Below are positions 10,273 to 20,488 of a stretch of DNA of 64,000 nucleotides, piece by piece. Source of the DNA: Veillonella sp. 3310 (GTDB lineage: Bacteria > Bacillota > Negativicutes > Veillonellales > Veillonellaceae). The notes under the pieces were generated by a model that was not told the origin of the DNA, did not search any database, and saw only the letters and a program-made list of their open reading frames with translations. Position 1 is the first letter of the stretch, and every line of letters starts with the position of its first letter. The stretch covers positions 62,001 to 126,000 of the forward strand of contig NZ_RQVJ01000003.1 in the NCBI RefSeq assembly GCF_003999875.1. Reading direction: 5' to 3'. Made by a program: the position numbers and the translations under genes.

Positions 10273-12582
10273 ATGGAAACTAAACCTATGACATTACCGA
10301 TGGTTCCCCTACGTGGAATTGTTGTATTTCCCAAAGTAGTGACACAATTAGATATTGGTCGTACCACATCGGTACAGGCTGTAAAAGCAGCTATGGACAA
10401 AGACCAATATTTGGTGGTTACTGCTCAGAAAGACGAAAATATCGAAACTCCTACCTTGGAAGAAGTATATCAAGTTGGGACGATTGTTAAAATAAATCAA
10501 ATGCTCCGCTTACCAGGGGGCGTGGTTCGTATTTTAGTAGAAGGCGTAAGCCGTGTTAAGTTAGACGCCATTTTAGGTACAGACCCATTTTATGAAGTAT
10601 CAGTAACTCCGTTGGAGACTCTTCATGAAGATCCAATGGAAGAAGAAGCATATCGACGTATCTTGCAAACTAAATTTGCACAATGGGTAGAGGTGCTTAA
10701 GCCCAATACAGATGAAGGATTAGATCATGTTTTGGGAAGCTCAGATGCTAGTGAATGGGCGGACCAAGTAGCATTCCTTGTGCCTATTCAATTGAAAGTA
10801 CGCCAAAATATTTTAGAAGAGTTATCCGTAAATCGACGTTTGAATATGGTTGTAGGCGTATTGAATACAGAGCTACAAATTTCGGATATGGAAAGCTCCA
10901 TTAATAACCAAGTTCGTCAATCTATGGAAAAAGCACAAAAGGAATATTTCTTGCGTGAAAAAATCCGTATTATCCACGATGAATTAGGGGATAAAATGGA
11001 CCCTGACCAAGAGGCAGAAGAATTACGAGAACAGTTGGCAAAATTAGAATTACCAGAGGATATCCATGCACGTATCGACAAAGAGATTACTCGCTATAGT
11101 CGTATGCCACAAATGATGCCCGAATCCAATATTTTGCGTAATTATATTGATTGGTTATTGCAATTACCTTGGAATACTTTGTCTGATGATCGGTTAGAAT
11201 TGAAAGAAGCTAGCGATGTACTTGACGGTGACCATTATGGTTTGGAAAAAATTAAGAAACGCATTCTAGAATTTTTAGCAGTTCGCAAGTTGTCTGGCAA
11301 ACAAGGCGGCTCCATATTATGTTTAGTAGGACCACCAGGGGTAGGTAAAACATCTTTAGCAAGCTCCATTGCAAAAGCTATGAATCGTAAATTTATCCGT
11401 GCCTCCTTAGGTGGTGTCCGTGATGAAGCTGAAATTCGCGGCCATCGTCGTACCTATGTAGGAGCCTTGCCAGGTCGTATGATCCAAGGGCTAAAAAATG
11501 CAGGTACTCGTAATCCTGTATTCTTGCTTGATGAAATTGATAAATTGGCATCTGATTATAAAGGGGATCCATCTTCTGCTTTATTAGAAGTGTTAGATCC
11601 TGAACAAAATAGCACATTCAGTGACCATTACATTGAAATTCCATTTGATTTCTCTGATGTATTCTGGATTACTACTGCCAATGTAGCGGGTAATATTCCT
11701 AGACCACTATTGGATCGTATGGAAATCATTGAACTCAGCAGCTATACAGAGGAAGAAAAATTAGAAATTGCTAAACGTTACTTAGTGCCAAAACAAATTG
11801 AGAAACATGGTTTAGAAGGTCACAGTGTGAAACTTTCAGATGCTGTGTTAAAACGTGTGATTTCCGAATATACTCGTGAAGCTGGTGTGCGTACCTTAGA
11901 AAAAACAATTGCTAAAATTTGCCGTAAATTGGCATTTGCTGTGGTTACGGAAGGTGAAAAAGCACCTAAAGTAACGGTGAAAAATTTGGAAGACTACCTA
12001 GGCACGCCTAAATTTGTGGAAGAATCTCGAGAGAAACAAGCGCAAGTTGGACTTGTATATGGTTTAGCTTGGACTTCCGTAGGTGGAGTTGTCTTACCAT
12101 GTGAAGCGACAACAATGCAAGGAACCGGCAAATTAAGTTTGACTGGTAGCTTAGGCAAAGTGATGCAAGAATCTGGTCAAGCGGCTATGTCCTACATTCG
12201 TCATCGTCAAAAAGAATTGAAATTGCCAGAAAAATTCCACAAGGAACTGGATATTCATGTGCATTTACCAGAAGGGGCTACCCCTAAAGATGGCCCATCT
12301 GCGGGGATTACGATGACCTTGGCTATTGTATCTGCTTTAACCAGTAAAAAAGTGCGATCAGACATTGCTATGACTGGCGAAATTACTTTACGTGGTAGAG
12401 TATTGCCAATTGGTGGTTTGAAAGAAAAATTATTAGCGGCTCTTCGCTATGGAGTGAAAGAAGTGCTCATTCCAGAAGGCAATAAAAAAGATATTCAAGA
12501 CTTACCGGATATCGTTAAAGAAGGATTGATCATCACTCCTGTGAAAACGATGGAAGAAGTATTAGAAAAGGCATTACTATGA
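10273..12582 (+). CDS. lon: ATP-dependent Lon protease
   Basis: A 769-residue cytoplasmic AAA+ serine protease. It has an N-terminal substrate-binding domain (1-200), a coiled coil, an AAA+ module (Walker [10 protein letters not shown], Walker [10 protein letters not shown]) and a C-terminal protease domain. The catalytic serine lies in DGPSAGITM and the lysine in [10 protein letters not shown]. The GGAGG-type ribosome-binding site is clear. The stop codon overlaps the next start (ATGA), so engB is translationally coupled. Confidence 0.98.
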   Translation: METKPMTLPMVPLRGIVVFPKVVTQLDIGRTTSVQAVKAAMDKDQYLVVTAQKDENIETPTLEEVYQVGTIVKINQMLRLPGGVVRILVEGVSRVKLDAILGTDPFYEVSVTPLETLHEDPMEEEAYRRILQTKFAQWVEVLKPNTDEGLDHVLGSSDASEWADQVAFLVPIQLKVRQNILEELSVNRRLNMVVGVLNTELQISDMESSINNQVRQSMEKAQKEYFLREKIRIIHDELGDKMDPDQEAEELREQLAKLELPEDIHARIDKEITRYSRMPQMMPESNILRNYIDWLLQLPWNTLSDDRLELKEASDVLDGDHYGLEKIKKRILEFLAVRKLSGKQGGSILCLVGPPGVGKTSLASSIAKAMNRKFIRASLGGVRDEAEIRGHRRTYVGALPGRMIQGLKNAGTRNPVFLLDEIDKLASDYKGDPSSALLEVLDPEQNSTFSDHYIEIPFDFSDVFWITTANVAGNIPRPLLDRMEIIELSSYTEEEKLEIAKRYLVPKQIEKHGLEGHSVKLSDAVLKRVISEYTREAGVRTLEKTIAKICRKLAFAVVTEGEKAPKVTVKNLEDYLGTPKFVEESREKQAQVGLVYGLAWTSVGGVVLPCEATTMQGTGKLSLTGSLGKVMQESGQAAMSYIRHRQKELKLPEKFHKELDIHVHLPEGATPKDGPSAGITMTLAIVSALTSKKVRSDIAMTGEITLRGRVLPIGGLKEKLLAALRYGVKEVLIPEGNKKDIQDLPDIVKEGLIITPVKTMEEVLEKALL

Positions 12583-13271
12583 AAAAGAAACCAGCCGTAA
12601 AACGCCATCCAAAACCAGTGTATACTAGAAAAGAGACGACAGGTCCACGCATCATCGCAGCGAAATATATAGCGTCTGCGGTGAAGGCGGATCAATACCC
12701 AGAAGGTGATACCATTGAAATCGCCTTCTTGGGACGATCCAATGTAGGAAAATCATCTCTCATCAACTCCTTGTGCAATCATCGAGGATTGGCGCTAGTC
12801 AGTGGTACGCCGGGTAAAACGAAAACGATCAACTTCTTTAGTATAGAATCAAAGGAAGATTTACCAGATGATATGGAACGTCGCTTTGATTGGTTCTTAG
12901 TCGATTTACCAGGGTATGGATATGCAAAAACAGGTGGGTCCAATACCAATATTTGGTCTTCTTTTATTGCCAATTATATTTTACAAAGTGAAAGAATGAT
13001 GCTATTATGTTTACTCATTGATGGTCGTCATCCAGAGTTGCCTATCGATAAAGAGGCCTTTGATTGGTTACAATCCCATGGAGTACCTTTACAAATCGTG
13101 GTAACAAAAGCGGATAAATTAAAAATGAACGAGCGACAAAAACAGTTAAAAACTATTGAAGAGCGGTATCCAACGGGATATCCACCTATTTTGTATAGTT
13201 CTTTAAAACATACAGGTCGTGATTGTTTATTAGCACGTATTAATGCAGTCTTATTGGGGGAAGAGGAATGA
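12579..13271 (+). CDS. engB: Ribosome biogenesis GTP-binding protein EngB/YsxC
   Basis: A TrmE-Era-family GTPase needed for 50S subunit assembly. G1 is [10 protein letters not shown]3 DLPGYGYAK, and G4 TKAD. The 230-residue length includes a basic N-terminal extension ([13 protein letters not shown]) slightly longer than usual. It overlaps lon by four bases and the next gene by four bases. The lon-engB order is common in bacteria. Confidence 0.96.
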   Translation: MKKKPAVKRHPKPVYTRKETTGPRIIAAKYIASAVKADQYPEGDTIEIAFLGRSNVGKSSLINSLCNHRGLALVSGTPGKTKTINFFSIESKEDLPDDMERRFDWFLVDLPGYGYAKTGGSNTNIWSSFIANYILQSERMMLLCLLIDGRHPELPIDKEAFDWLQSHGVPLQIVVTKADKLKMNERQKQLKTIEERYPTGYPPILYSSLKHTGRDCLLARINAVLLGEEE

Positions 13272-14239
13272 GTATTCTTACAGATGCACAAATGAAGCTA
13301 CGAGTCTCTAAAGATTTAGAACGCGTAGAAACATATTTGCAACAATCTCTACAAACTGGTGCAGAAGATTTTAACGCACTCATTCGTCCTCTTTCAGCAG
13401 GGGGCGGCAAGCGACTACGAGCGCAATTGTGTTTGTTAATTGCCTTGAGTGGAGATTCCAAACAAGAAGATAGAGTTCGTATGGCAGCAGCCATTGAGAT
13501 GTTGCACTTGGCTACACTCATTCATGATGATGTATTAGACCAAGCCGAAGTACGACGTGGCGTAACTTCTATTCATTGTACGAAAGGCAATAAAGTGGCT
13601 ATCCTCAGTGGAGACTATTTATTTGCTAAAGCTTTCGGTATTGTAGCTGAAATCGGTTCTATTCCATGCTTAACTATTTTTTCTGAAATTATTTCTGCCT
13701 TGGTAGAAGGCGAATTTATGCAAATGGAAGATGTGTACCGATTAGATCAAGGCACAGATCGATACCTTTTAAAAACACAAAAGAAAACAGCAGACTTCAT
13801 TGAAGGTTGCTTGGCATTAGGCGGCATCCTTGGGGGATGGTCAGAGGAGCATATTTCATTATTGCGCACCTATGGTCATGGCTTGGGAATGGCATTCCAA
13901 ATTACCGATGATGTGATGGATTACCGTGAGCAAACGGTGACCACAGGAAAACCGGTAGGGAAGGATGTGAAAGAAGGCATCTTGACCTATCCATTATTAT
14001 CTATCGTAACGCCAGAAAATACAGCGTCTTTGACAACTATGATTGAGGAAATCCGTGAGGGCAAAGATACAAAAGAGTTGTTGGATTATGTCGTTGCAGA
14101 AGGCGGCATCGATAAAGCGTTAGCTCTTGAGGCGATGTATCGCAGACAAGCAGAGATAGCATTAGAGCAATTGCCGTCCTTTAAAGGAAAAGATATTTTG
14201 GAAACTGTTCTTGAAAAATTATCGAACCGTAAGGTGTAA
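13268..14239 (+). CDS. Trans-polyprenyl diphosphate synthase
   Basis: An all-helical prenyl chain elongase of 323 residues. Both aspartate-rich motifs are visible: first LIHDDVLD and second QITDDVMD, with GGGKRLRAQL upstream. It probably makes the side chain of menaquinone (heptaprenyl/octaprenyl type), though chain length cannot be read with confidence. It overlaps engB by four bases, and tatC begins three bases after it. Confidence 0.92.
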   Translation: MSILTDAQMKLRVSKDLERVETYLQQSLQTGAEDFNALIRPLSAGGGKRLRAQLCLLIALSGDSKQEDRVRMAAAIEMLHLATLIHDDVLDQAEVRRGVTSIHCTKGNKVAILSGDYLFAKAFGIVAEIGSIPCLTIFSEIISALVEGEFMQMEDVYRLDQGTDRYLLKTQKKTADFIEGCLALGGILGGWSEEHISLLRTYGHGLGMAFQITDDVMDYREQTVTTGKPVGKDVKEGILTYPLLSIVTPENTASLTTMIEEIREGKDTKELLDYVVAEGGIDKALALEAMYRRQAEIALEQLPSFKGKDILETVLEKLSNRKV

Positions 14240-14241
14240 GC

Positions 14242-15096
14242 ATGAAAGAATTTCAAGTAAAAGACTTTGACATGAGTGCCAAACGTCCGTCCTTGAATAG
14301 TGTGATAGCGCAAAGAAAGCGTCTTGCTCAGCAACAAGCAGAGCAAGACGCCTTATTGCAAGAGGATAACTATACAGATACGGAAGCGAAACTTATGGAA
14401 GAGGCGTCCTCTATGTCCGTAGTAGATCATTTAAGCGAACTTCGCATGCGTCTAGTAGTAGCCATTGTGGCAATCATCATATGCACTTTGGGGGCGTACT
14501 ATTATGTGGAGGATATTCTGCAGATTTTAGTGGCTCCAGCTGGAAAATTGTATTATACAAAACCGACGGAAGCTTTCTTCACATATATGAAAATTTCCAT
14601 AGTAGCAGGTTGTATTATATCGAGTCCTATTTGGTTTTACCAGTTATGGGCGTTCATTGTACCAGCCTTGTCGAAAGGTGAGAAAAAGGTAACCTTTATG
14701 GTGGTACCTACGGCAGTCACCTTATTCGTGGTAGGGGTGCTGTTTTCATATTACCTAGTCTTACCAATGGCTATACAATTTTTTATCGGCTTTGGTACGG
14801 ATGAATTGCAACCATTGTTTTCCATCGGTCAGTATATTGATTTTGTGATCGCCTTTGTTTTACCATTTGGCATTACCTTTGAATTGCCACTGATATTGAT
14901 TGCTCTTGGGGTGATGGGTATTCTTTCATCGAATCGATTACGCCAGTATCGTAAGATATTTATTCTAGTAGCTTTTGTTGTGGGGGCGGCCATTTCACCT
15001 ACACCAGATATGCTATCCCAAACTATGATTGCAGGGCCTATGATTTTGCTCTATGAAATTAGTTACGGTGTATTACGATATATTGTGAAAGTATAA
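14242..15096 (+). CDS. tatC: Twin-arginine translocase subunit TatC
   Basis: The integral membrane core of the Tat exporter for folded proteins. The conserved start of the domain (DHLSELRMRL) appears only at about residue 60, after a hydrophilic ~58-residue N-terminal extension rich in Gln/Glu/Ala. Six membrane segments follow, with the FTYMKIS and PLPFGITFELP-like regions of TatC. No tatA/tatB is in the window. The start at 14242 is tight to the previous stop; a later start would remove the extension but no better ribosome-binding site is seen. Confidence 0.93.
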   Translation: MKEFQVKDFDMSAKRPSLNSVIAQRKRLAQQQAEQDALLQEDNYTDTEAKLMEEASSMSVVDHLSELRMRLVVAIVAIIICTLGAYYYVEDILQILVAPAGKLYYTKPTEAFFTYMKISIVAGCIISSPIWFYQLWAFIVPALSKGEKKVTFMVVPTAVTLFVVGVLFSYYLVLPMAIQFFIGFGTDELQPLFSIGQYIDFVIAFVLPFGITFELPLILIALGVMGILSSNRLRQYRKIFILVAFVVGAAISPTPDMLSQTMIAGPMILLYEISYGVLRYIVKV

Positions 15097-15173
15097 AGTA
15101 ATGGTTCATATTACGTTCATAATTATAGTGTATACTGATTTAGAAACTGATTAGTGTATATAAAGGATGTAAT

Positions 15174-15821
15174 ATGAGACGAAAAATACTTATAAGTATC
15201 CTTAGTATTTGTGCTATTCTTTCGGTAGGGGCAATTTCTTGGTATTCATGTTGTACTGGAAATGAGTCGATTTCTACTACAACAATGGTGGATGGAACGG
15301 AGATTACATTGAAGAAAGTTCCTTTACCAGAGGTAAAAGTTGTATCTACAGAGCCGCAAAGTTCAGATGCGAAAGAGGGATCAGATTCAATCCTTGTAGA
15401 TGCCAAGGGGGCTGTTAATTTATACAAGAAACAATATCCAACAGCACAAGTGAAAGGGATAACATTTGAAACACAAGATGGACGTAAAAGCTATGAGGTA
15501 GCTGGGGTATCCTCGGAAGCGGGCCATAGCGTGACCATAGATGCCACAACAGGACAGGTGTTACAAACCAATGTAGGTGAGGCTCGCGAACCGATGGTTG
15601 ATTCTGCAGCCATAGATTTGGGAAATCTCATTAACCCAGAGGAAGCAAAAGAGGTGGCTATCACTATGTTGGGTAGTGATGCTCGTCTAATACGTTGGGA
15701 ATTAGAAACAAAAGGATATGTTGCTCGATACCATATGGTATTGGATATGCATGGTGATACGATGCATGTAACGATTGATGCCAATTCCAGTCAGGTTATG
15801 GAAGTGACAAAAGAAGAATAA
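15174..15821 (+). CDS. PepSY-domain exported or membrane-anchored protein
   Basis: A 215-residue protein with an N-terminal signal or anchor (residues 5-25, ending in SWYSCCTGN). Two PepSY-like repeats follow: one around 80-125 ending GHSVTIDATTGQVL, and one around 150-212 ending HVTIDANSSQVMEV. PepSY modules are usually extracytoplasmic and thought to inhibit peptidases or bind the envelope. The two cysteines after the hydrophobic stretch lack a canonical lipobox. It is followed by a terminator shared with queC. Confidence 0.8.
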   Translation: MRRKILISILSICAILSVGAISWYSCCTGNESISTTTMVDGTEITLKKVPLPEVKVVSTEPQSSDAKEGSDSILVDAKGAVNLYKKQYPTAQVKGITFETQDGRKSYEVAGVSSEAGHSVTIDATTGQVLQTNVGEAREPMVDSAAIDLGNLINPEEAKEVAITMLGSDARLIRWELETKGYVARYHMVLDMHGDTMHVTIDANSSQVMEVTKEE

Positions 15822-15856
15822 AAGCTATTCATTCCGATAGGAGTGAATAGCTTTTT
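15820..15856. terminator. Bidirectional terminator between the PepSY gene and queC
   Basis: A 12-bp perfect stem (15820-15831 with 15844-15855) has A and T runs on either side, between convergent genes. Confidence 0.9.
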
Positions 15857-15861
15857 ATGAT

Positions 15862-16551
15862 TTATATATGTGATAGTAAAGGATCTATTACACCATTGTC
15901 TGTGAATGCTTGTTCTCGGTCACGACAGGTTCCACAGGTGTGACAAGGAGTGTCTCCACCTTCGTAACAAGACCATGTGAGATGATAGGGTACTTGTAAT
16001 CGTAGCCCTTCTTCTACAACTTGTGTTTTATTCATTGTATTCAGTGGTGCATAGAGGCGGACTTTGTTGTAGGAACCAATGTAAATGGCTTCATTCATGT
16101 GGTGATTAAAGTCAGGTCGACAGTCTGGATAGGCATTGCCCGCAGCATCGTCAGCATGAGCACCGATATAAATGGTCACTTCCTCATCTGGATAGAGGCT
16201 AAGAGCTAAGCTAGCTGCCATGGAGAGGATGAGTCCATTGCGAAACGGTACATAGGTAGACACTGAACCGCTTTCTGCAATTTGTTCACCATAGGTGCGG
16301 TGATCGATACTTTCAGTAGAAGAAGATAAGAGAGACGAATTGGAATAGGACATAACCTGAGTCAGGTCTAATTCATAGTGAGGAACACCATAATAGCCTG
16401 CAATGGCTTTGGCGGAATCTAATTCTTTTTTGTGCTTTTGCCCATACCAAATGGAAAGGGCACTCACGTTGTCTGTGCCGAGGGTATCGATGGCCATGGC
16501 TAAGCAGGTGGTGGAATCGACACCGCCACTGGATAATACTAATGCTTTCAT
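15862..16551 (-). CDS. queC: 7-cyano-7-deazaguanine synthase QueC
   Basis: QueC converts 7-carboxy-7-deazaguanine to preQ0 with ATP and ammonia in queuosine biosynthesis. The PP-loop SSGGVDSTT is at residues 7-15. The C-terminal zinc site is WSCYEGGDTPCHTCGTC. The length of 229 residues is normal. The other queuosine genes are not adjacent, and no preQ1 riboswitch is recognisable in the short divergent gap before trmB. Confidence 0.96.
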   Translation of the reverse strand: MKALVLSSGGVDSTTCLAMAIDTLGTDNVSALSIWYGQKHKKELDSAKAIAGYYGVPHYELDLTQVMSYSNSSLLSSSTESIDHRTYGEQIAESGSVSTYVPFRNGLILSMAASLALSLYPDEEVTIYIGAHADDAAGNAYPDCRPDFNHHMNEAIYIGSYNKVRLYAPLNTMNKTQVVEEGLRLQVPYHLTWSCYEGGDTPCHTCGTCRDREQAFTDNGVIDPLLSHI

Positions 16552-16653
16552 AGGAAACCTTTCATGGAAATAAAAAAATTATAAGTGAGTACTGACATAG
16601 AACAGATGATGTACTATAATAGTAAGGATAAGATTGTTATAAAAGGAGATAGT

Positions 16654-17328
16654 ATGCGTTTACGTAGAAAGCCGTGGATTGATGAAGCAATCCTAGAATA
16701 TAATACATATACTGTACTAGAGAATCACGAAGTTTTCAAGGGAAAATGGCGTGAAAGTTTTGCAGATCCGTCCAAACCATTATACATGGAGCTAGGAACG
16801 GGAAAAGGTAAATTCATTGCAGGTATGTGTGAAGCACATCCAGAAGCAAACTTTGTTGGTTTTGAAGTACAAATTGGTGTGCTATATTACGCAGCTCAAA
16901 AATTGTATGAACAAAAAGCAGAGAATGGTAAAGTGAGCTTGTTTGATATTGCAGGTATTGAAGAGGTAATGGCACCAGGTGAGGTGGACCGTTTCTATAT
17001 CAACTTCTGTGACCCTTGGCCAAAAGCTAAGCATGCTAAGCGTCGGTTGACCTATCATACATTTCTAGATCGTTATGCACGATTATTGAAAGAGAATGGA
17101 GAAATCCATTTTAAAACAGATAATGAAGGATTGTTTATGTTCTCCTTGGAGGAGTTCAAAAATTCTGGTTGGACATTAAAGAATGTAAGTTATGATTTAC
17201 ATAGTACGGATATGCCAAATGTACGCACAGAATATGAAGAAAAATTCAGTGCTAAAGGGCAACCAATTTTCCGCTTAGAGGCAATTAAGCCGGCTAAAGG
17301 AAGTGATACGACAAATGCAGGAGAATAG
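16654..17328 (+). CDS. trmB: tRNA (guanine-46-N7)-methyltransferase
   Basis: TrmB methylates G46 in the tRNA variable loop using S-adenosylmethionine. The SAM-binding ELGTGKGKF motif, the NFCDPWPKAKHAKRRL signature and the HFKTDNEGLF segment are diagnostic. AAAAGGAG at 16641-16648 supports the ATG at 16654 (224 residues) rather than an upstream GTG at 16585. The next gene overlaps its end. Confidence 0.96.
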   Translation: MRLRRKPWIDEAILEYNTYTVLENHEVFKGKWRESFADPSKPLYMELGTGKGKFIAGMCEAHPEANFVGFEVQIGVLYYAAQKLYEQKAENGKVSLFDIAGIEEVMAPGEVDRFYINFCDPWPKAKHAKRRLTYHTFLDRYARLLKENGEIHFKTDNEGLFMFSLEEFKNSGWTLKNVSYDLHSTDMPNVRTEYEEKFSAKGQPIFRLEAIKPAKGSDTTNAGE

Positions 17329-18715
17329 TAGTTCACCTAACAAAAATCTCGGCATATTTCAGCAAGTAAGAGCCCTTTATAAGAGTATTATCAAACATGA
17401 TGGGCAGGGCATATTAGTTCCTCTCTTTGGGATTATATTAATAGGCTTTTTGAATGGCTATAGTGCTACCTATACGACGACCCTACATGGGGGGGACAAT
17501 TGGAAACCATTTTGGCTTCTATTAGGTAAGCAAGCACTATTCTTGGGAGTAGGCTTTTTTGTAGCTTGGTGGTTCTATCGTTTTGACTATCGTAAATGGG
17601 GAGATCCTAAGGTACAACGTAAATTGTTGGTGATTGTACTTATCCTCATGGGTGTTGTTTTTATACCGTTTCTTGGACATGGTGCGAACGGGGCTCGCCG
17701 TTGGATTAGTTTACCTTTAGGGTTGACATTGCAACCGTCGGAATTTGCGAAGTTAGCCGCCATGCTTTGGGCAGCGTATCGTATCGATATACAAGTAAAG
17801 CAACGAGGGATTATGTACTTGTTTGAGCCTCATAAATGGGGGCAATATAAACGCTTGCACTGGCTTTGGAAAGTATGGGCCTTTGTCATATCTCAAATTA
17901 ATAAATTGTGGAAAGGCTTTCGAGGAACTCCCGGCAAATTACATCCAGACTTGCTATTGCCATCTACTTTTGCGGTACCTATTCTATATGCTGTGATTAC
18001 TATGTTTCAACCAGATATGGGAACAGCAATTTTGATTTTATTATTTCCTACGTTAATGACATTTTGCGTAGGCTATCGAAAATCGGATTGGAAATATTTA
18101 GGTGTAGTATTTTTTATACTCAGTGTCATTGCATATCTGTTGGTTCGCTATACAGAATATCGTTGGCTACGTGTAGTCGCTTTCTATGACCCTTGGTCAG
18201 ATACAACGGTCAATGGATATCAAGTGACGCAAAGTATATTGAGTGTGTCCATTGGTGGATTCTGGGGAGAAGGATTTACGAAAGGGATTTCTAAATATAA
18301 TTACTTGCCAGAAGCTCATACAGACTTTGCCTTTTCGATTTTCTCTCAAGAATTTGGCTTTGTAGGCGTTTGCTTGGTAGCTTTTTTCTTCTTGTGGTTT
18401 ACGAAATATGGTTTGTCCATTGCTCGTCAATCAAGAGATGTATTAGGTCAAATCCTTGCTATAGGATTTACCTTCTTTATTACGATTCAAGCATTTTTTA
18501 ATATTGCTATGGTGGTAGGTTTAGTACCAGTTACAGGGGTTCCGTTGCCATTTATCAGTTATGGTGGCTCCTCGTTGGTTACAAACTTTGCCGTTATCGG
18601 CATATTATTAAATATTGCGCGCCGCAATGAATATGCACGCAAACAAATTGGAACGACTCGTCATTTACCATCCATTGGTGAAGAAACGCGTCATCGGTTT
18701 CAACCTAAGTCTTAA
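17315..18715 (+). CDS. SEDS-family peptidoglycan glycosyltransferase (FtsW/RodA-like)
   Basis: A polytopic membrane protein of the SEDS family that polymerises lipid II for division or elongation. The conserved segments are QPSEFAKLA, QPDMGTA, PEAHTDFAFSIFSQEFGF and GVPLPFISYGGSSL. A hydrophilic, Trp/Lys-rich insertion of about 40 residues lies between the first two segments (roughly residues 155-200) and is longer than I expect for the family. FtsW and RodA cannot be separated safely. The start is either GTG 17303 or ATG 17315; both overlap trmB. Confidence 0.88.
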   Translation: MQENSSSPNKNLGIFQQVRALYKSIIKHDGQGILVPLFGIILIGFLNGYSATYTTTLHGGDNWKPFWLLLGKQALFLGVGFFVAWWFYRFDYRKWGDPKVQRKLLVIVLILMGVVFIPFLGHGANGARRWISLPLGLTLQPSEFAKLAAMLWAAYRIDIQVKQRGIMYLFEPHKWGQYKRLHWLWKVWAFVISQINKLWKGFRGTPGKLHPDLLLPSTFAVPILYAVITMFQPDMGTAILILLFPTLMTFCVGYRKSDWKYLGVVFFILSVIAYLLVRYTEYRWLRVVAFYDPWSDTTVNGYQVTQSILSVSIGGFWGEGFTKGISKYNYLPEAHTDFAFSIFSQEFGFVGVCLVAFFFLWFTKYGLSIARQSRDVLGQILAIGFTFFITIQAFFNIAMVVGLVPVTGVPLPFISYGGSSLVTNFAVIGILLNIARRNEYARKQIGTTRHLPSIGEETRHRFQPKS

Positions 18716-18751
18716 TGTTTTAAGTGTGATTTACACAGAAAGAGATGCACC

Positions 18752-20029
18752 ATGAAAGATTTTATTGATGTTCACGAACGCCCGTCTTTCGCTAAGTTAT
18801 TACCACTTAGTTTCCAGCATTTATTTGCTATGTTCGGGGCTACTGTATTAGTACCATTCTTATTGAAAGTTGACCCAGCTACGTCTTTATTCATGAATGG
18901 TATCGGTACGATTTTATACGTATTAATTTGTCAAGGAAAGATCCCTTCTTACCTAGGTTCTAGTTTTGCTTTCATTGGTCCAGTAGGTGCAGTAGTCGCT
19001 TCTGGTATGACCTATGGAGCAGCCCAAGGTGGTTTCATCGCTTTTGGTGTGTCTTTTATGCTATTGGCTTTACTAGTAAAATTCATTGGTATTAAATGGA
19101 TTGATACATTGTTCCCACCAGCAGCGATGGGTGCTATCGTTGCCGTTATCGGCTTGGAAGTAGCCCCTGTAGCGATGGGAATGGCAGGTATTATTGGAGA
19201 TCAATGGCAAAGCTTTGGTATGACTCATGAACAAGCCTTATTTTTATCCTTGTTCTCCTTAGGGGTAACCATTTTAGGGACTGTATTATTTCGTGGATTC
19301 TTTGCAGTCATTCCTGTATTAATTGGTGTAGTATCTGGGTATGTTGCGGCTGCAATTATGGGTGTAGTAGATTTCACTAATGTAGCGAATGCACCATGGT
19401 TTGCACTTCCACATTTCTATGAACCAGAATTTAATATCAATGCGATCTTGATGATTATGCCAGCATTATTCGTAGTGTTTGCAGAACATGTGGGTCACAT
19501 TGTGGTAACAAGTAATATTGTAGGTCGTGATTTAATGAAAGATCCAGGCTTGAGCCGTTCTTTATTTGCAGACGGTCTATCTAATGTGTTGTCCGGTTTA
19601 TTCGGTGCTACACCAAATACAACATACGGAGAAAACATTGGTGTAATGGCAATTACACGTGTATTCAGTACTTTCGTTATCGCTGGTGCAGCAGTGCTTG
19701 CTATCTTGTTCTCTTTCATTGGTAAAGTAGCAGCCTTAATTCATGCCATTCCAGTTCCAGTTATGGGTGGTGTAAGTATTTTACTATTCGGTATCATTGC
19801 TGCTTCTGGTTTACGTATGTTGGTAGAACGTAAAGTGGATTATACAAAATCTTCTAACTTAATCTTAACATCGGTAGTACTAGTTATTGGTTTGAGCGGT
19901 GCTAAATTAGCTATCGGTCCAGTTGTGCTACAAGGTATGGGTTTGGCAACAGTAACCGCTATCTTGTTGAGTATTCTATTTGCCATTTTCCGTAAAACAG
20001 GACTATGGAATGAGGAACTCAAAGACTAA
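18752..20029 (+). CDS. Uracil/xanthine permease (NCS2 family)
   Basis: A 425-residue transporter with 12-14 hydrophobic segments. The NCS2 features are an N-terminal LLPLSFQHLFAMFGATVLVP block and GATPNTTYGENIGVMAITRV, the QN/TTY-type substrate loop of uracil carriers. It is most like UraA proton-uracil symporters. It stands alone and is followed by a palindromic repeat. Confidence 0.9.
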   Translation: MKDFIDVHERPSFAKLLPLSFQHLFAMFGATVLVPFLLKVDPATSLFMNGIGTILYVLICQGKIPSYLGSSFAFIGPVGAVVASGMTYGAAQGGFIAFGVSFMLLALLVKFIGIKWIDTLFPPAAMGAIVAVIGLEVAPVAMGMAGIIGDQWQSFGMTHEQALFLSLFSLGVTILGTVLFRGFFAVIPVLIGVVSGYVAAAIMGVVDFTNVANAPWFALPHFYEPEFNINAILMIMPALFVVFAEHVGHIVVTSNIVGRDLMKDPGLSRSLFADGLSNVLSGLFGATPNTTYGENIGVMAITRVFSTFVIAGAAVLAILFSFIGKVAALIHAIPVPVMGGVSILLFGIIAASGLRMLVERKVDYTKSSNLILTSVVLVIGLSGAKLAIGPVVLQGMGLATVTAILLSILFAIFRKTGLWNEELKD

Positions 20030-20043
20030 TCTTGCTCTACTAT

Positions 20044-20191
20044 GTAGCCTGTGGCGTTCTTAACTGAATATGATAAAAAGGAAGAGCACGGTATACTCCT
20101 CACAAACGGTATTTCATAATGTTTGTTCGGAGCACACCGTGCTCTTCTTGCGTTTGTGTCATTTAGATAGAAAGGTACGCCACGAGGCTAC
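20044..20191. repeat. Nested palindromic repeat, copy A
   Basis: The outer inverted repeat is 20044-20057 with 20177-20191 (14 bp, one bulged base). The inner stem is 20081-20092 with 20136-20147 (12 bp perfect), continuing with CTCC/GGAG. The core pairs ACAAAC (20102-20107) with GTTTGT (20121-20126). It belongs to the family seen at 21787, 35976 and 36285: arms differ in sequence, but pairing and the CAAAC/GTTTG core are kept. Confidence 0.85.
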
Positions 20192-20220
20192 TACGCATAA
20201 CTGCGATTCTACGGGGGGAT

Positions 20221-20253
20221 AAAAAAAGCTGCTACCATATCGGTAACAGCTTA
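20221..20253 (-). terminator. Terminator of the tRNA-Ser gene
   Basis: Read on the minus strand, AGCTGTTACC pairs with GGTAGCAGCT and is followed by a run of seven T. It lies just downstream of the tRNA. Confidence 0.88.
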
Positions 20254-20256
20254 CTG

Positions 20257-20345
20257 TGGCGGAGAGGGTGGGATTCGAACCCACGGCCCCTTGCGGAGTC
20301 ACTGGTTTTCAAGACCAGCTCCTTAAACCACTCGGACACCTCTCC
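20257..20345 (-). tRNA. tRNA-Ser (anticodon UGA)
   Basis: On the minus strand a complete class II tRNA is visible: acceptor GGAGAGG with matching CCTCTCC, D-arm TGTCCGAGTGG, anticodon arm CTGGTCTTGAAAACCAG with anticodon TGA, long variable arm ACTCCGCAAGGGG, T-arm GTGGGTTCGAATCCCAC, and encoded CCA. Confidence 0.97.
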
Positions 20346-20488
20346 AAATATAAAAACTAGATATAGTCTATCATTGAATGAGGGGGTTTGTCAATTAGAA
20401 ATAGGTGTGAAACTATGTTACATATGTTATAATTTTATGCGGATTATATTCTTTATATAGGTTTGTGGTATTCCATAGGAGGTATTAC

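Noticed and set aside
16552-16653. preQ1 riboswitch upstream of queC
   Set aside because: The short minus-strand leader lacks the preQ1-I hairpin and A-rich tail.
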